A stretch of DNA of 5,834 nt from Desulfobacterales bacterium (GCA_021107495.1 JAIOSR010000215.1:1-5834); one strand, 5' to 3'. Shown: positions 1 through 5,532, numbered from the stretch's first letter. Program-made: numbers and translations. Notes: generated from the letters alone by a model not told the origin.

Positions 1-1144
1 CAGCTAATCCGTAGGTGAGAAGGATTGGATCGGTTATAGGATATTTCTCTTTCAAGTCCTTTATATATTCCGAAACATTTTCAACCTTTGCCGCCGCGTA
101 AGCCTTTCCCCATACCAGCTTGGAGTAGATAATGAGCACCACCAGGGCAACCACGCAGAGGAGGGCCAAGGCGACCACGAAATCCATAAAGGTCAGACCC
201 GCGTAGGAACCGATCATGATATTGGGGGGATCGCCGATGAGTGTGGCGGTACCTCCCACATTGGATGCGAGGACCAGGGGTATCAAAAGGACCAAAGGAT
301 TTAAGGTCAGGGAAATGGAAATTTCAATGGCCACGCCCGTCAAAAGCAGCATTGTGGTGACATTATCTAAAAATGCCGAGGAAACGGCGGTAAATATCAT
401 GAGATAGACGACTAAGAGAAAGACCTTCCCTTTTGCCAGTTTATATGAGACATAGGCGCACCATTGGAACACGCCCGTATGTTTTAATACGCCCACGATG
501 ATCATCATGCCCATGAGCAGAAAAATCACATTCATGTCAATGGAACTGATGGCCCTTTCAAAGGAGAAGATGTGGTATTCCGGCAGGACGGTCCCGATGG
601 TATATGAAATGACGAGCATAAGGGCAGCACCCAGCATTGCCGCCACGGTCCTGTGGAGCAGTTCAAAGGCAATGAGGATATAAGCCAGGATGAAGACGAT
701 AGTGGATATCCAGAAGGCAGGACCTAAGACCCGGGGTATGATGACGTCTTCACTGATGTAAAAATGATCATGCTTCTGTGCCAGTTCGGAGCCCTTGAAT
801 TCAAGGGACTGGGACTCGAAGCTGGTCTTGTGTACTTCAACGTGAATAGTGGCGGATTTAATGTTGTCCTTTTCCAACTGAAAACGGGACACATATTTTC
901 CGTTATGGGCCGTTATTACGCGGTCAACTTCTTTGCCGTTTACCAGGATCAGCACTTCAGCTTCATCAATGGCTTCTTTATGACTGTCAAGGATAATGCC
1001 CGAAATATTGACGGTATCACCTCCGGGAATAACCGCTTTTGGGGGGCCTCCCTTGGCGCCGTGACCACCGGCTGAAACGGGGGAAGCAATAAAAAACAGG
1101 GTGAGGCCAATCAACAAGATCAAAGAATGCTTAAGGGCTTGCAT
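1..1144 (-). CDS. ArsB/NhaD-type (IT superfamily) membrane transporter with N-terminal Ig-like periplasmic domain, partial at 3' end
   Basis: Integral membrane ion/anion transporter; 381 codons are visible before the window edge cuts off the C-terminal part. The ATG at 1144-1142 is preceded by a perfect AGGAGG (1160-1155) 10 nt upstream, which fixes the start. Residues 1-25 form a signal peptide (hydrophobic core, then PVSA|GG). Residues about 43-118 look like a beta-rich carboxypeptidase-regulatory or Ig-like domain (VNISGIILD, then AEVLILVNG, then HNGKYV). From about residue 143 there are six hydrophobic segments. Two signatures of the ArsB/NhaD/P-protein family are present: SAFLDNVTT at 256-264 and GGTATLIGDPPN at 297-308. 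After the segment at about 322-341 comes a charged cytoplasmic stretch (VSEYIKDLKEKYP), so roughly the second half of the transporter domain is missing. Family members export arsenite, exchange Na+/H+ or move carboxylates; the sequence does not settle which. No arsenic genes are seen nearby. It is transcribed divergently from the rest of the window. Confidence 0.85.
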   Translation of the reverse strand, partial: MQALKHSLILLIGLTLFFIASPVSAGGHGAKGGPPKAVIPGGDTVNISGIILDSHKEAIDEAEVLILVNGKEVDRVITAHNGKYVSRFQLEKDNIKSATIHVEVHKTSFESQSLEFKGSELAQKHDHFYISEDVIIPRVLGPAFWISTIVFILAYILIAFELLHRTVAAMLGAALMLVISYTIGTVLPEYHIFSFERAISSIDMNVIFLLMGMMIIVGVLKHTGVFQWCAYVSYKLAKGKVFLLVVYLMIFTAVSSAFLDNVTTMLLLTGVAIEISISLTLNPLVLLIPLVLASNVGGTATLIGDPPNIMIGSYAGLTFMDFVVALALLCVVALVVLIIYSKLVWGKAYAAAKVENVSEYIKDLKEKYPITDPILLTYGLA

Positions 1145-1154
1145 TATAGAAATT

Positions 1155-1160
1155 CCTCCT
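1155..1160 (-). promoter_or_regulatory. Shine-Dalgarno AGGAGG of the ArsB/NhaD-type transporter
   Basis: Perfect AGGAGG on the minus strand, 10 nt before the ATG at 1144. It decides the start of this transporter and places its signal peptide at the N-terminus. Confidence 0.8.
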
Positions 1161-1545
1161 GAATTCCCGGTAGCTAAATAAGCCGGGATCTAATATTTTG
1201 TGTCAAGTCCGCCTTGGTGCGACACTTGTAACAGCCTGTTGACAGCCCTCAGAGTGGCACAAAGGGTATAAGGCTTTATTACATTTCGTACCGGGTCTCG
1301 ACATGGATTTTTGGACCGCCCATTGAAATAAGCCGGTTTACACCTGATACCAAATGCAGGTTCACGATTCCCCAACTCGACGTTTTGAGTTGCGGTTTCG
1401 TTTGCAACTTTCTGATAATATTATATAATTTAAGAATGCTGCCTACTTTGTTTAAGTTGGTTTTGAATGTAACAAAAGGCATTTTACACGTCAAGAAAAA
1501 GGTTTTGCAAGACATACACAACAGGTTGACACCCCTGAATCTTCT
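1161..1545. other. Divergent intergenic region with short dyads
   Basis: About 385 bases without a convincing gene. It contains a CCCGG/CCGGG inverted repeat (1166-1170 and 1183-1187, 12-nt loop) in the leader of the minus-strand transporter. Two -35-like boxes point away from each other: TTGACA on the minus strand at 1206-1201 and TTGACA on the plus strand at 1239-1244. The second is embedded in overlapping dyads AACAG-C-CTGTT (1230-1240) and CTGT-TG-ACAG (1236-1245), which could be an operator. Neither -35-like box has a good -10 at normal spacing. An 11-bp direct repeat AAATAAGCCGG occurs at 1176-1186 and 1326-1336. The clearest promoter, at 1402-1429, is listed separately. Confidence 0.5.
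1402..1429 (+). promoter_or_regulatory. Candidate sigma-70 promoter (TTGCAA-16-TATAAT)
   Basis: TTGCAA (1402-1407) and a perfect TATAAT (1424-1429) are separated by 16 nt in an AT-rich stretch. Transcription would begin near 1436, about 117 nt before the small membrane-protein ORF at 1553. It is the best-matching promoter in the window. It could drive that gene alone or also read on into the transport operon, since no clear terminator lies between them. Confidence 0.5.
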
Positions 1546-1552
1546 GTGCTAA

Positions 1553-1999
1553 ATGCTAATTTCGAAAATGATCTCAGAGACCTTTATTATCAAATCTCTT
1601 GTTGTTCAGAATATGATTATGCTTTTTTCCCTGGGCATAGTGGTATCTCTGTTAGTACGTTCGTTTGTAAAAAAGAAGACCAAACATGCGATAGTCTTTT
1701 CCGTCTGGGTACTTATTGTCTTCTGGTTTTTTAACAGCCCCTTTTTTGGTTTCAGTGTGGTTTATATCAGCCCCGACGGAATTCAATTGACTTATGGGAT
1801 ACTTTCTTTTAAAAAGAACACGGTATTGCCACTTGATGCTCCCTGGAAAATCGAGACCACTTTTTCCGGAATAAGGAAGATAAAAAAGCTCTATTTCCTG
1901 AAAATCGCTGATCACAGGAGCATGAAGGTGCGTGGAGTCAAAGATTTCAGACTTCTCCAGGCAATCGGCAGTGCTGTAGATAATATGAAATCTAAGTAA
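1553..1999 (+). CDS. Small two-helix membrane protein of unknown function, possible PH-like C-terminal domain
   Basis: A 148-residue protein I cannot assign to a named family. Residues about 20-38 and 46-66 are hydrophobic, separated by a basic KKKTKH linker (40-45), so two membrane helices are likely. Residues about 68-145 form a soluble part alternating short hydrophobic strands and turns (VVYISPDGIQLTYG, FKKNTVLPLD, KKLYFLKIAD, MKVRGVKDF) and end in a helix (FRLLQAIGSAVDNM). This order resembles bacterial PH-like (DUF304-type) domains, but the resemblance is only by eye. The ATG at 1553 follows directly on an in-frame TAA (1550-1552), so the frame cannot extend upstream. No Shine-Dalgarno is visible before this ATG or before the in-frame ATGs at 1568, 1613 and 1619, so the exact start is unsure. 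It lies 112 nt before the transport operon on the same strand and may be its own unit. Confidence 0.6.
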   Translation: MLISKMISETFIIKSLVVQNMIMLFSLGIVVSLLVRSFVKKKTKHAIVFSVWVLIVFWFFNSPFFGFSVVYISPDGIQLTYGILSFKKNTVLPLDAPWKIETTFSGIRKIKKLYFLKIADHRSMKVRGVKDFRLLQAIGSAVDNMKSK

Positions 2000-2063
2000 A
2001 TATATCGAGTGCTTCGCGCAAATGTTTATTATATGGGGTTTGGATTTTCATATTTTTTTAACC

Positions 2064-2095
2064 GGGTGATTTTTTCACGACAAGTGAAGACACCC
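2064..2095 (+). promoter_or_regulatory. Leader hairpin just upstream of the binding-protein RBS
   Basis: GGGTG (2064-2068) pairs with CACCC (2091-2095). Inside that, TTTTCAC (2072-2078) pairs with GTGAAGA (2084-2090, one G-U) around a GACAA loop, with an ATT bulge on the left arm. The structure ends 5 nt before the GGAGGG Shine-Dalgarno. No T-run follows, so it is not an intrinsic terminator on the plus strand. It may stabilise the 5' end of the message, affect ribosome access, or be a protein-binding dyad in DNA. Confidence 0.45.
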
Positions 2096-2100
2096 AAAAA

Positions 2101-2106
2101 GGAGGG
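2101..2106 (+). promoter_or_regulatory. Shine-Dalgarno GGAGGG of the binding-protein gene
   Basis: Strong GGAGGG 5 nt before the ATG at 2112. It supports that start and suggests high translation, as expected for a periplasmic binding protein. Confidence 0.75.
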
Positions 2107-2111
2107 AAGCC

Positions 2112-3386
2112 ATGAGTAGGAGAATTATCTTTTTGTCCCTGGTACTTTGCCTTTTTGTTGTATGGGGAATTCCGATCACCAAAGCCATTGCCGTAGAGCC
2201 GGTTCTTTTAGGGGTGCCCACCTCACTTGGATTTCTTGAAGGAAAAGAGGGCCTTGCCTGTGTAAACATGGCCGTGGACGAAATTAATAAGAGCGGCGGC
2301 GTAAAGGTGGGTGCTACCAAACGTCCCTTCAAGGTCGTTGCCATCGACGCCAGGGGGGCTGAACCGGGAGTCCCTGTTGCCGATGTGATCAGGGCGCACA
2401 AGAAACTGATTTTGGAAGACAAGGTCAACTTTATTATGTTCGGATCTTTCAGGTCCGAGTGTGCCATTGCCTGTATGGACCTGGTTGGGCAGCACAAGGT
2501 ACCTATGATTTTGGGAACCGCCATGTCCCCGGCCATGGAGAAAAGGGTAAAAACCGATTACGACAAATATAAATACACATTTCGCGTTTGCCTGAATGCA
2601 GTATATCTCATCAAATATTTAGGTGGAACAATGGCACACCTGAATAAAGAGTTTGGTTTTAATAAGGTTTTTATCATGAACCAGGACGTGGCCTGGGCCA
2701 GAAAGACGGGCGATCTTATGATCAAGCTCGTTTTCGACAAGATGGGCTGGGAAGTCGTGGGGCGACAGGCCTATCCCACGGGCTCCTCTGATTTTTCATC
2801 AGGACTGATGAAGGCCAAGGCCGGAGGCGCCCACGTTATCCTGCCGATATTTGATATGCCCCAGAGTGGAATCCTTGTCAAACAATGGAAGTCCATGCAC
2901 GTACCTGCCCTGGTAGCAGGCTTTATTTCGCCTTTGGCAGGTCCGGCGGCCTGGAAATCCTTTGACAAAAAGATTGACGGGGCCATGAACTGCATCTTTG
3001 AAATCGGTAACGTTCCCTGTACAAAAGTCCCGAAGTCCGTAGAATTTTATGACAAATACAAGAAGAAGTATGGAAAGCCTATTGAGGCGGGTCATTCTCC
3101 GGCCCCCGCATACGAGATGGTCTATATCCTGAAAGAGGCCATAGAAAGGGCAGGGACCATAGATAGCGATAAAGTCGTGGCTGAACTGGAAAAAACGGAT
3201 CGATCGGGTGCCATGGGCCGAATCAAATTCAACGATGGTCATCAGGTTGTGTATGGCCAGGACCCGAATGAGACAGCCCTTGGATGCATGATACAATGGA
3301 GAAAGGGGAAGAGAGTTGTTGTTTATCCCAAATCCGTTGCCGAAGGAAAGATTGAACTTCCCGCAGGCCTGAAGTCATTGAAATAA
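2112..3386 (+). CDS. livK: Periplasmic substrate-binding protein of a branched-chain amino acid-type ABC transporter
   Basis: Type I periplasmic binding protein (Peripla_BP_6, Liv/HAAT family) that captures the ligand and delivers it to LivHM. The 424-residue precursor begins with a Sec signal peptide: MSRR, a hydrophobic core, then TKAIA with likely cleavage after A27. There is no lipobox, so it should be soluble. The mature protein starts in the family manner (VLLGVPTSLGFLEGKEG, residues 31-47), followed by AVDEINKSGGV (54-64) and the second-lobe segment NKVFIMNQDVAWARKTGD (184-201). GSSDFSSGLMKAKAGGAHVIL (224-244) matches the usual Liv 'TDF...L..I...GAD.I' region, and SPAPAYEMVYILKEAIERAG (329-348) is the typical C-terminal helix. 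Length is at the upper end of the usual range. The mature part has seven cysteines (50, 117, 121, 160, 294, 303, 392), more than typical. The gene heads the operon and is separated from livH by a hairpin. The ligand cannot be told from sequence: LivK-like proteins bind leucine-type amino acids, amides, urea or aromatic acids, and the symbol denotes family only. Confidence 0.9.
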   Translation: MSRRIIFLSLVLCLFVVWGIPITKAIAVEPVLLGVPTSLGFLEGKEGLACVNMAVDEINKSGGVKVGATKRPFKVVAIDARGAEPGVPVADVIRAHKKLILEDKVNFIMFGSFRSECAIACMDLVGQHKVPMILGTAMSPAMEKRVKTDYDKYKYTFRVCLNAVYLIKYLGGTMAHLNKEFGFNKVFIMNQDVAWARKTGDLMIKLVFDKMGWEVVGRQAYPTGSSDFSSGLMKAKAGGAHVILPIFDMPQSGILVKQWKSMHVPALVAGFISPLAGPAAWKSFDKKIDGAMNCIFEIGNVPCTKVPKSVEFYDKYKKKYGKPIEAGHSPAPAYEMVYILKEAIERAGTIDSDKVVAELEKTDRSGAMGRIKFNDGHQVVYGQDPNETALGCMIQWRKGKRVVVYPKSVAEGKIELPAGLKSLK

Positions 3387-3438
3387 AAAAGTATTTAAGA
3401 CGTAATGGAAAGCTTTCAATTAATTCAAGTAGAATAAA

Positions 3439-3464
3439 CGGATGCCCGCTTAGGCGGGCATCCG
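3439..3464 (+). repeat. Perfect 11-bp hairpin between binding-protein and permease genes
   Basis: CGGATGCCCGC (3439-3449) and GCGGGCATCCG (3454-3464) are perfect complements around a TTAG loop. The following bases are GAAAACC, not a T-run, so a simple intrinsic terminator is not supported. A stable hairpin after a binding-protein gene can protect the 3' end of its message and so raise it above the permeases, as known for malE-malF in enterobacteria; here that role is inferred. It may also be one copy of a dispersed genomic palindrome. Confidence 0.7.
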
Positions 3465-3488
3465 GAAAACCAATCCATTAACAACAGT

Positions 3489-4376
3489 GTGCAGGCTTTT
3501 TCCATGCTTCTTGGAACACTCATTTACGGCTTTATAAACAGTTCTATCCTGGCCCTTATTGCCTTAGGCTTTAACCTGACGTTTGGTATAAGCGGGGTGG
3601 CCAATTTTGCCTACGGGGCCATCTATATCTTTTCAGGTTTCATGACATGGATCTTTCTGAACAGCCTCGGTCTTCCTTATGTGCTCTGCGTGATTGTCTC
3701 TATTCTTTTCTCCGCGGTCCTCGGTCTACTGACCTATTACCTGATCATTTTGAGGATAAAAGGCATTGCCATCTCAGAAGTCATGGCAACTTTCGGTCTC
3801 GGATTAGCTATTATGGAGCTGTTCAGATATTTTAATTTTGTTGGTTTTCGGTATACACTCCCTGTTTTTTATGACGGCAGCATAGCCATTGGAGACGTAT
3901 ATGTGGACCTTCAGCGGATATTCATCGCCCTGATTGCAGTGGGGCTGACATTGTTTCTTTATCTGTTTACCCATCATACAAAAACCGGATTGGCCTTTCG
4001 TTCCATTGCCCAGGACGAAAGGACGGCTCTTACTTTTGGCATTGACTCCGACCGTATCGGCGCCCTGAGCATGGCCTTTGGGGCCGGGCTTGCCGCGGTA
4101 GCAGCCATTGTGATACTGCCATTGGGTACGATTGCCGTAGAAGGGGGTTACGAAGTATTGATAAATGCCCTGGCGGTATGCATCGTAGGGGGTCTGGGCA
4201 GTACGGTAGGGATTCTGGTTGCCAGCGTCCTGATTGGTTTTGCACAGACCTTTACGGCCAATTATCTTGAACCGCACTGGATGATGCTGGTAAGTCTCAT
4301 TGCCATTGCCATAGTGCTGGTTATCAAACCCTCCGGGCTGTTCAGTCATCAAAAGGAACTTGAGGAGAGGATATAG
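3489..4376 (+). CDS. livH: Branched-chain amino acid-type ABC transporter permease, LivH family
   Basis: Inner-membrane permease (BPD_transp_2 family) forming half of the translocation channel with LivM. From the GTG at 3489 it has 295 residues, the usual LivH length, and about eight hydrophobic segments. Family motifs are clear: ALIALGFNLTFGISGVANFAYGAIY (22-46, matching the usual ALIALGL..IFG...VVNFAHG..Y), a cytoplasmic loop RSIAQDERTALTFGID (171-186) that should contact the ATPase, and GGLGSTVG (234-241). The start is uncertain: no good Shine-Dalgarno precedes GTG 3489, while the in-frame ATG at 3504 has a weak GCAGG 8 nt upstream and would remove five residues. Both starts leave the first helix intact. 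The gene ends with TAG at 4374-4376, directly against the left edge of the palindromic element, and that stop is part of the TAGG flanking duplication. Confidence 0.93.
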   Translation: MQAFSMLLGTLIYGFINSSILALIALGFNLTFGISGVANFAYGAIYIFSGFMTWIFLNSLGLPYVLCVIVSILFSAVLGLLTYYLIILRIKGIAISEVMATFGLGLAIMELFRYFNFVGFRYTLPVFYDGSIAIGDVYVDLQRIFIALIAVGLTLFLYLFTHHTKTGLAFRSIAQDERTALTFGIDSDRIGALSMAFGAGLAAVAAIVILPLGTIAVEGGYEVLINALAVCIVGGLGSTVGILVASVLIGFAQTFTANYLEPHWMMLVSLIAIAIVLVIKPSGLFSHQKELEERI

Positions 4377-4377
4377 G

Positions 4378-4402
4378 TGACGGACTAGTAAAAAGTCCGT
4401 CA
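4378..4402. repeat. Inverted repeat at left end of the element
   Basis: TGACGGACT (4378-4386) and AGTCCGTCA (4394-4402) form a perfect 9-bp stem with a 7-nt AGTAAAA loop, starting 2 nt after the livH stop codon. No T-run follows. Confidence 0.8.
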
Positions 4403-4432
4403 ATCCCGCATAGCGGGAGTGTGAGGGTGGAA

Positions 4433-4455
4433 CCATTTGAATTCACTTCAAATGG
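4433..4455. repeat. 9-bp inverted repeat inside the element
   Basis: CCATTTGAA (4433-4441) and TTCAAATGG (4447-4455) are perfect complements with a 5-nt TTCAC loop. The right arm shares its last two Gs with the next hairpin, so the two structures may compete. Confidence 0.8.
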
Positions 4456-4481
4456 CGGGGGAGGGGTAGCCCTCCCTCGCC
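4454..4481. repeat. Very GC-rich 12-bp hairpin inside the element
   Basis: GGCGGGGGAGGG (4454-4465) pairs with CCCTCCCTCGCC (4470-4481), with a single G-U pair and a GTAG loop. This is the most stable structure predicted by eye in the window, and it lies about 50 nt before the livM start, in the transcript that must also encode livM. Confidence 0.8.
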
Positions 4482-4483
4482 GA

Positions 4484-4510
4484 GTAAAAAGGCGCAAAGC
4501 GACTTTTTAC
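4484..4510. repeat. Inverted repeat at right end of the element
   Basis: GTAAAAAG (4484-4491) pairs with CTTTTTAC (4503-4510); after one G/A mismatch, CGC/GCG (4493-4495 and 4499-4501) closes on an AAA loop. The right arm contains the same core (reverse complement of GTAAAAAGTC) as the element's left end. Confidence 0.75.
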
Positions 4511-4521
4511 GAGGTTATCAT

Positions 4522-4527
4522 AGGGAG
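4522..4527 (+). promoter_or_regulatory. Short-spaced Shine-Dalgarno AGGGAG before livM
   Basis: The only purine-rich site next to the livM start; 3 nt from ATG 4531 and abutting TTG 4528. Part of it lies in the right copy of the TAGG duplication, so the site was kept when the element inserted. A better AGGAGAGG (4363-4370) is now stranded upstream of the element. Confidence 0.45.
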
Positions 4528-4530
4528 TTG

Positions 4531-5532
4531 ATGAAAAAGCGTAAAGAAAGAATTGACAGGGGAATAAACGCCCGTTCAAAAGATATCTTTGCCCTGTCTT
4601 CGTACCGTGAAATGCTTTACCTCCTGATGCCAAGGGCAATCCCCGTGGTTTTCCTGTTGGTTGTCACTCCCCTGTTCAGCCCCTACTGGCAGGAAATTAT
4701 TATTTGCACGGCAATATATGCACTCCTTGCCATGAGCTGGGACATGCTCATATCAGCAGGGCTTGTCTCATTGGGACAATCCCTGTTTTTTGGAATCGGA
4801 TCATATATTGCCGGTGTTCTGAATTATTACTGGGGCTGGTCCCCTTTGTTTACCATACCGGTTGCCACTATCGGAGGAGGTGTTCTCGGTACGGTTGCGC
4901 TTCTTCCCGTTCTCAGGCTGAGGGGAATCTATTTTGCCATGGTGACCCTGGTCCTTCCACTTATGTTTTCAAGACTTGTAGAGGCGACTCGTATATTGGG
5001 GGGTACGGAGGGTCTCACCGGCCTTACTCCTTTTCCAAACCAATTGACCGCCCTTTATGTTATTCAAATCGCGCTTTTGGCCTCGTTATTCGGTTTTCGA
5101 AGAATCATGGATTCAGACTATGGTTTGGTCATCAAAGGTATCAATGACAATGATCGCTCAGTGATGAACGCGGGGCTCAACATATACTGGTATAAGACTC
5201 AAGTCCTTTTCTTAGGGGCCGTTATCGGTTCTTTTGCAGGGGCATTTGGGACACATGTGGATATGTTTGCCGGCATGCCCGGATTTGCCCTTGACTATGC
5301 CATTATGCCGATAGCGGCGGCAGTAGTGGGCGGCGCGGGAACCTTTGCAGGACCATTATTAGGCGCTTTCATCTTGGTGCCTTTATCCGAACTCTTGAGG
5401 GCCTTGGGCGCACTCAGGATAGTATTTTACGGACTTTTTTTGGTTATCTTTGTGGTTGCGTTGCCTGAAGGTATTTTCCATTATATCCAGAGAAAGTATC
5501 ATCAATTTGAAAGATGGGTTGAGGTAGAATGA
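4531..5532 (+). CDS. livM: Branched-chain amino acid-type ABC transporter permease, LivM family
   Basis: Second inner-membrane permease of the importer. From the ATG at 4531 it has 333 residues, the usual LivM length. A basic N-terminal tail (MKKRKERIDRG) and a short hydrophilic stretch precede the first helix (about 36-52). Motifs fit LivM: GLVSLGQSLFFGIGSYIAG (77-95, as in the usual GQ.SLGH..FFGIGAY), LRLRGIYFAMVTL (128-140), GGTEGLTGL (157-165), the cytoplasmic ATPase-contact loop IKGINDNDRSVMNAGLN (201-217), and VVGGAGTFAGPLLGA (265-279). The start could also be the adjacent TTG at 4528. The AGGGAG at 4522-4527 is only 3 nt before the ATG, which is short. There is no in-frame stop back to 4438, but also no other ATG/GTG there. 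The gene overlaps livG at its end (ATGA, 5529-5532), implying translational coupling. The inserted element upstream is the unusual part of its context. Confidence 0.93.
   Translation: MKKRKERIDRGINARSKDIFALSSYREMLYLLMPRAIPVVFLLVVTPLFSPYWQEIIICTAIYALLAMSWDMLISAGLVSLGQSLFFGIGSYIAGVLNYYWGWSPLFTIPVATIGGGVLGTVALLPVLRLRGIYFAMVTLVLPLMFSRLVEATRILGGTEGLTGLTPFPNQLTALYVIQIALLASLFGFRRIMDSDYGLVIKGINDNDRSVMNAGLNIYWYKTQVLFLGAVIGSFAGAFGTHVDMFAGMPGFALDYAIMPIAAAVVGGAGTFAGPLLGAFILVPLSELLRALGALRIVFYGLFLVIFVVALPEGIFHYIQRKYHQFERWVEVE

Larger units (their letters stand above)
4378..4520. mobile_element. MITE-like non-autonomous element, 143 bp, with terminal inverted repeats and TAGG duplication
   Basis: The ends are imperfect inverted copies: 4378-4397 reads TGA, seven variable bases, then GTAAAAAGTC, and the reverse complement of 4501-4520 reads the same pattern; 15 of 20 positions match, including the 10-nt core and outer TGA. 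The element is flanked by TAGG on both sides (4374-4377 and 4521-4524); ATAGG also matches if the last A is shared. The interior is almost all inverted repeats: TGACGGACT/AGTCCGTCA (4378-4402), TCCCGC-ATA-GCGGGA (4404-4418), CCATTTGAA/TTCAAATGG (4433-4455), GGCGGGGGAGGG/CCCTCCCTCGCC with one G-U (4454-4481), and GTAAAAAG/CTTTTTAC enclosing CGC-AAA-GCG (4484-4510). There is no coding capacity. It separates livH from livM, which normally sit a few bases apart. Mobility is inferred from end structure and duplication; a dispersed palindromic repeat cluster (REP/BIME-like) is the alternative. Confidence 0.72.

Noticed and set aside
764..1075. A 103-codon plus-strand frame opposite the N-terminal part of the transporter
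   Set aside because: It overlaps the Ig-like domain coding region, whose signal peptide, RBS and downstream family motifs are convincing on the other strand.
1255..1270. TGGCAC resembling the -24 box of a sigma-54 promoter
   Set aside because: The required GC/TTGC element at -12 is absent; the position 10 nt after GG reads AT.
1279..1521. Minus-strand open frames of 61-80 codons in the intergenic region
   Set aside because: No ribosome binding site, atypical composition and no recognisable motifs; they overlap the best candidate promoter.
2021..2063. Promoter directly upstream of the binding-protein gene (TATTAT at 2027-2032)
   Set aside because: No acceptable -35 box lies 16-18 nt upstream; AT-richness alone is not enough.
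2075..2536. A 153-codon open frame on the minus strand opposite the binding-protein gene
   Set aside because: Antisense to the signal peptide and first lobe of a clear binding protein, with no recognisable fold.
3439..3470. Intrinsic terminator after the binding-protein gene
   Set aside because: The stem is excellent but is followed by GAAAACC instead of a T-run, and the downstream permease gene belongs to the same transporter.
3804..4436. A 210-codon open frame on the minus strand opposite livH
   Set aside because: It lies wholly antisense to most of a strong LivH gene and runs into the palindromic element; its translation shows no coherent domain or membrane pattern. It is a shadow of the real gene.
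4378..4520. CRISPR array or tRNA-like structure in the livH-livM gap
   Set aside because: The repeats are inverted, differ from one another and are not regularly spaced; no cloverleaf or CCA end can be drawn.
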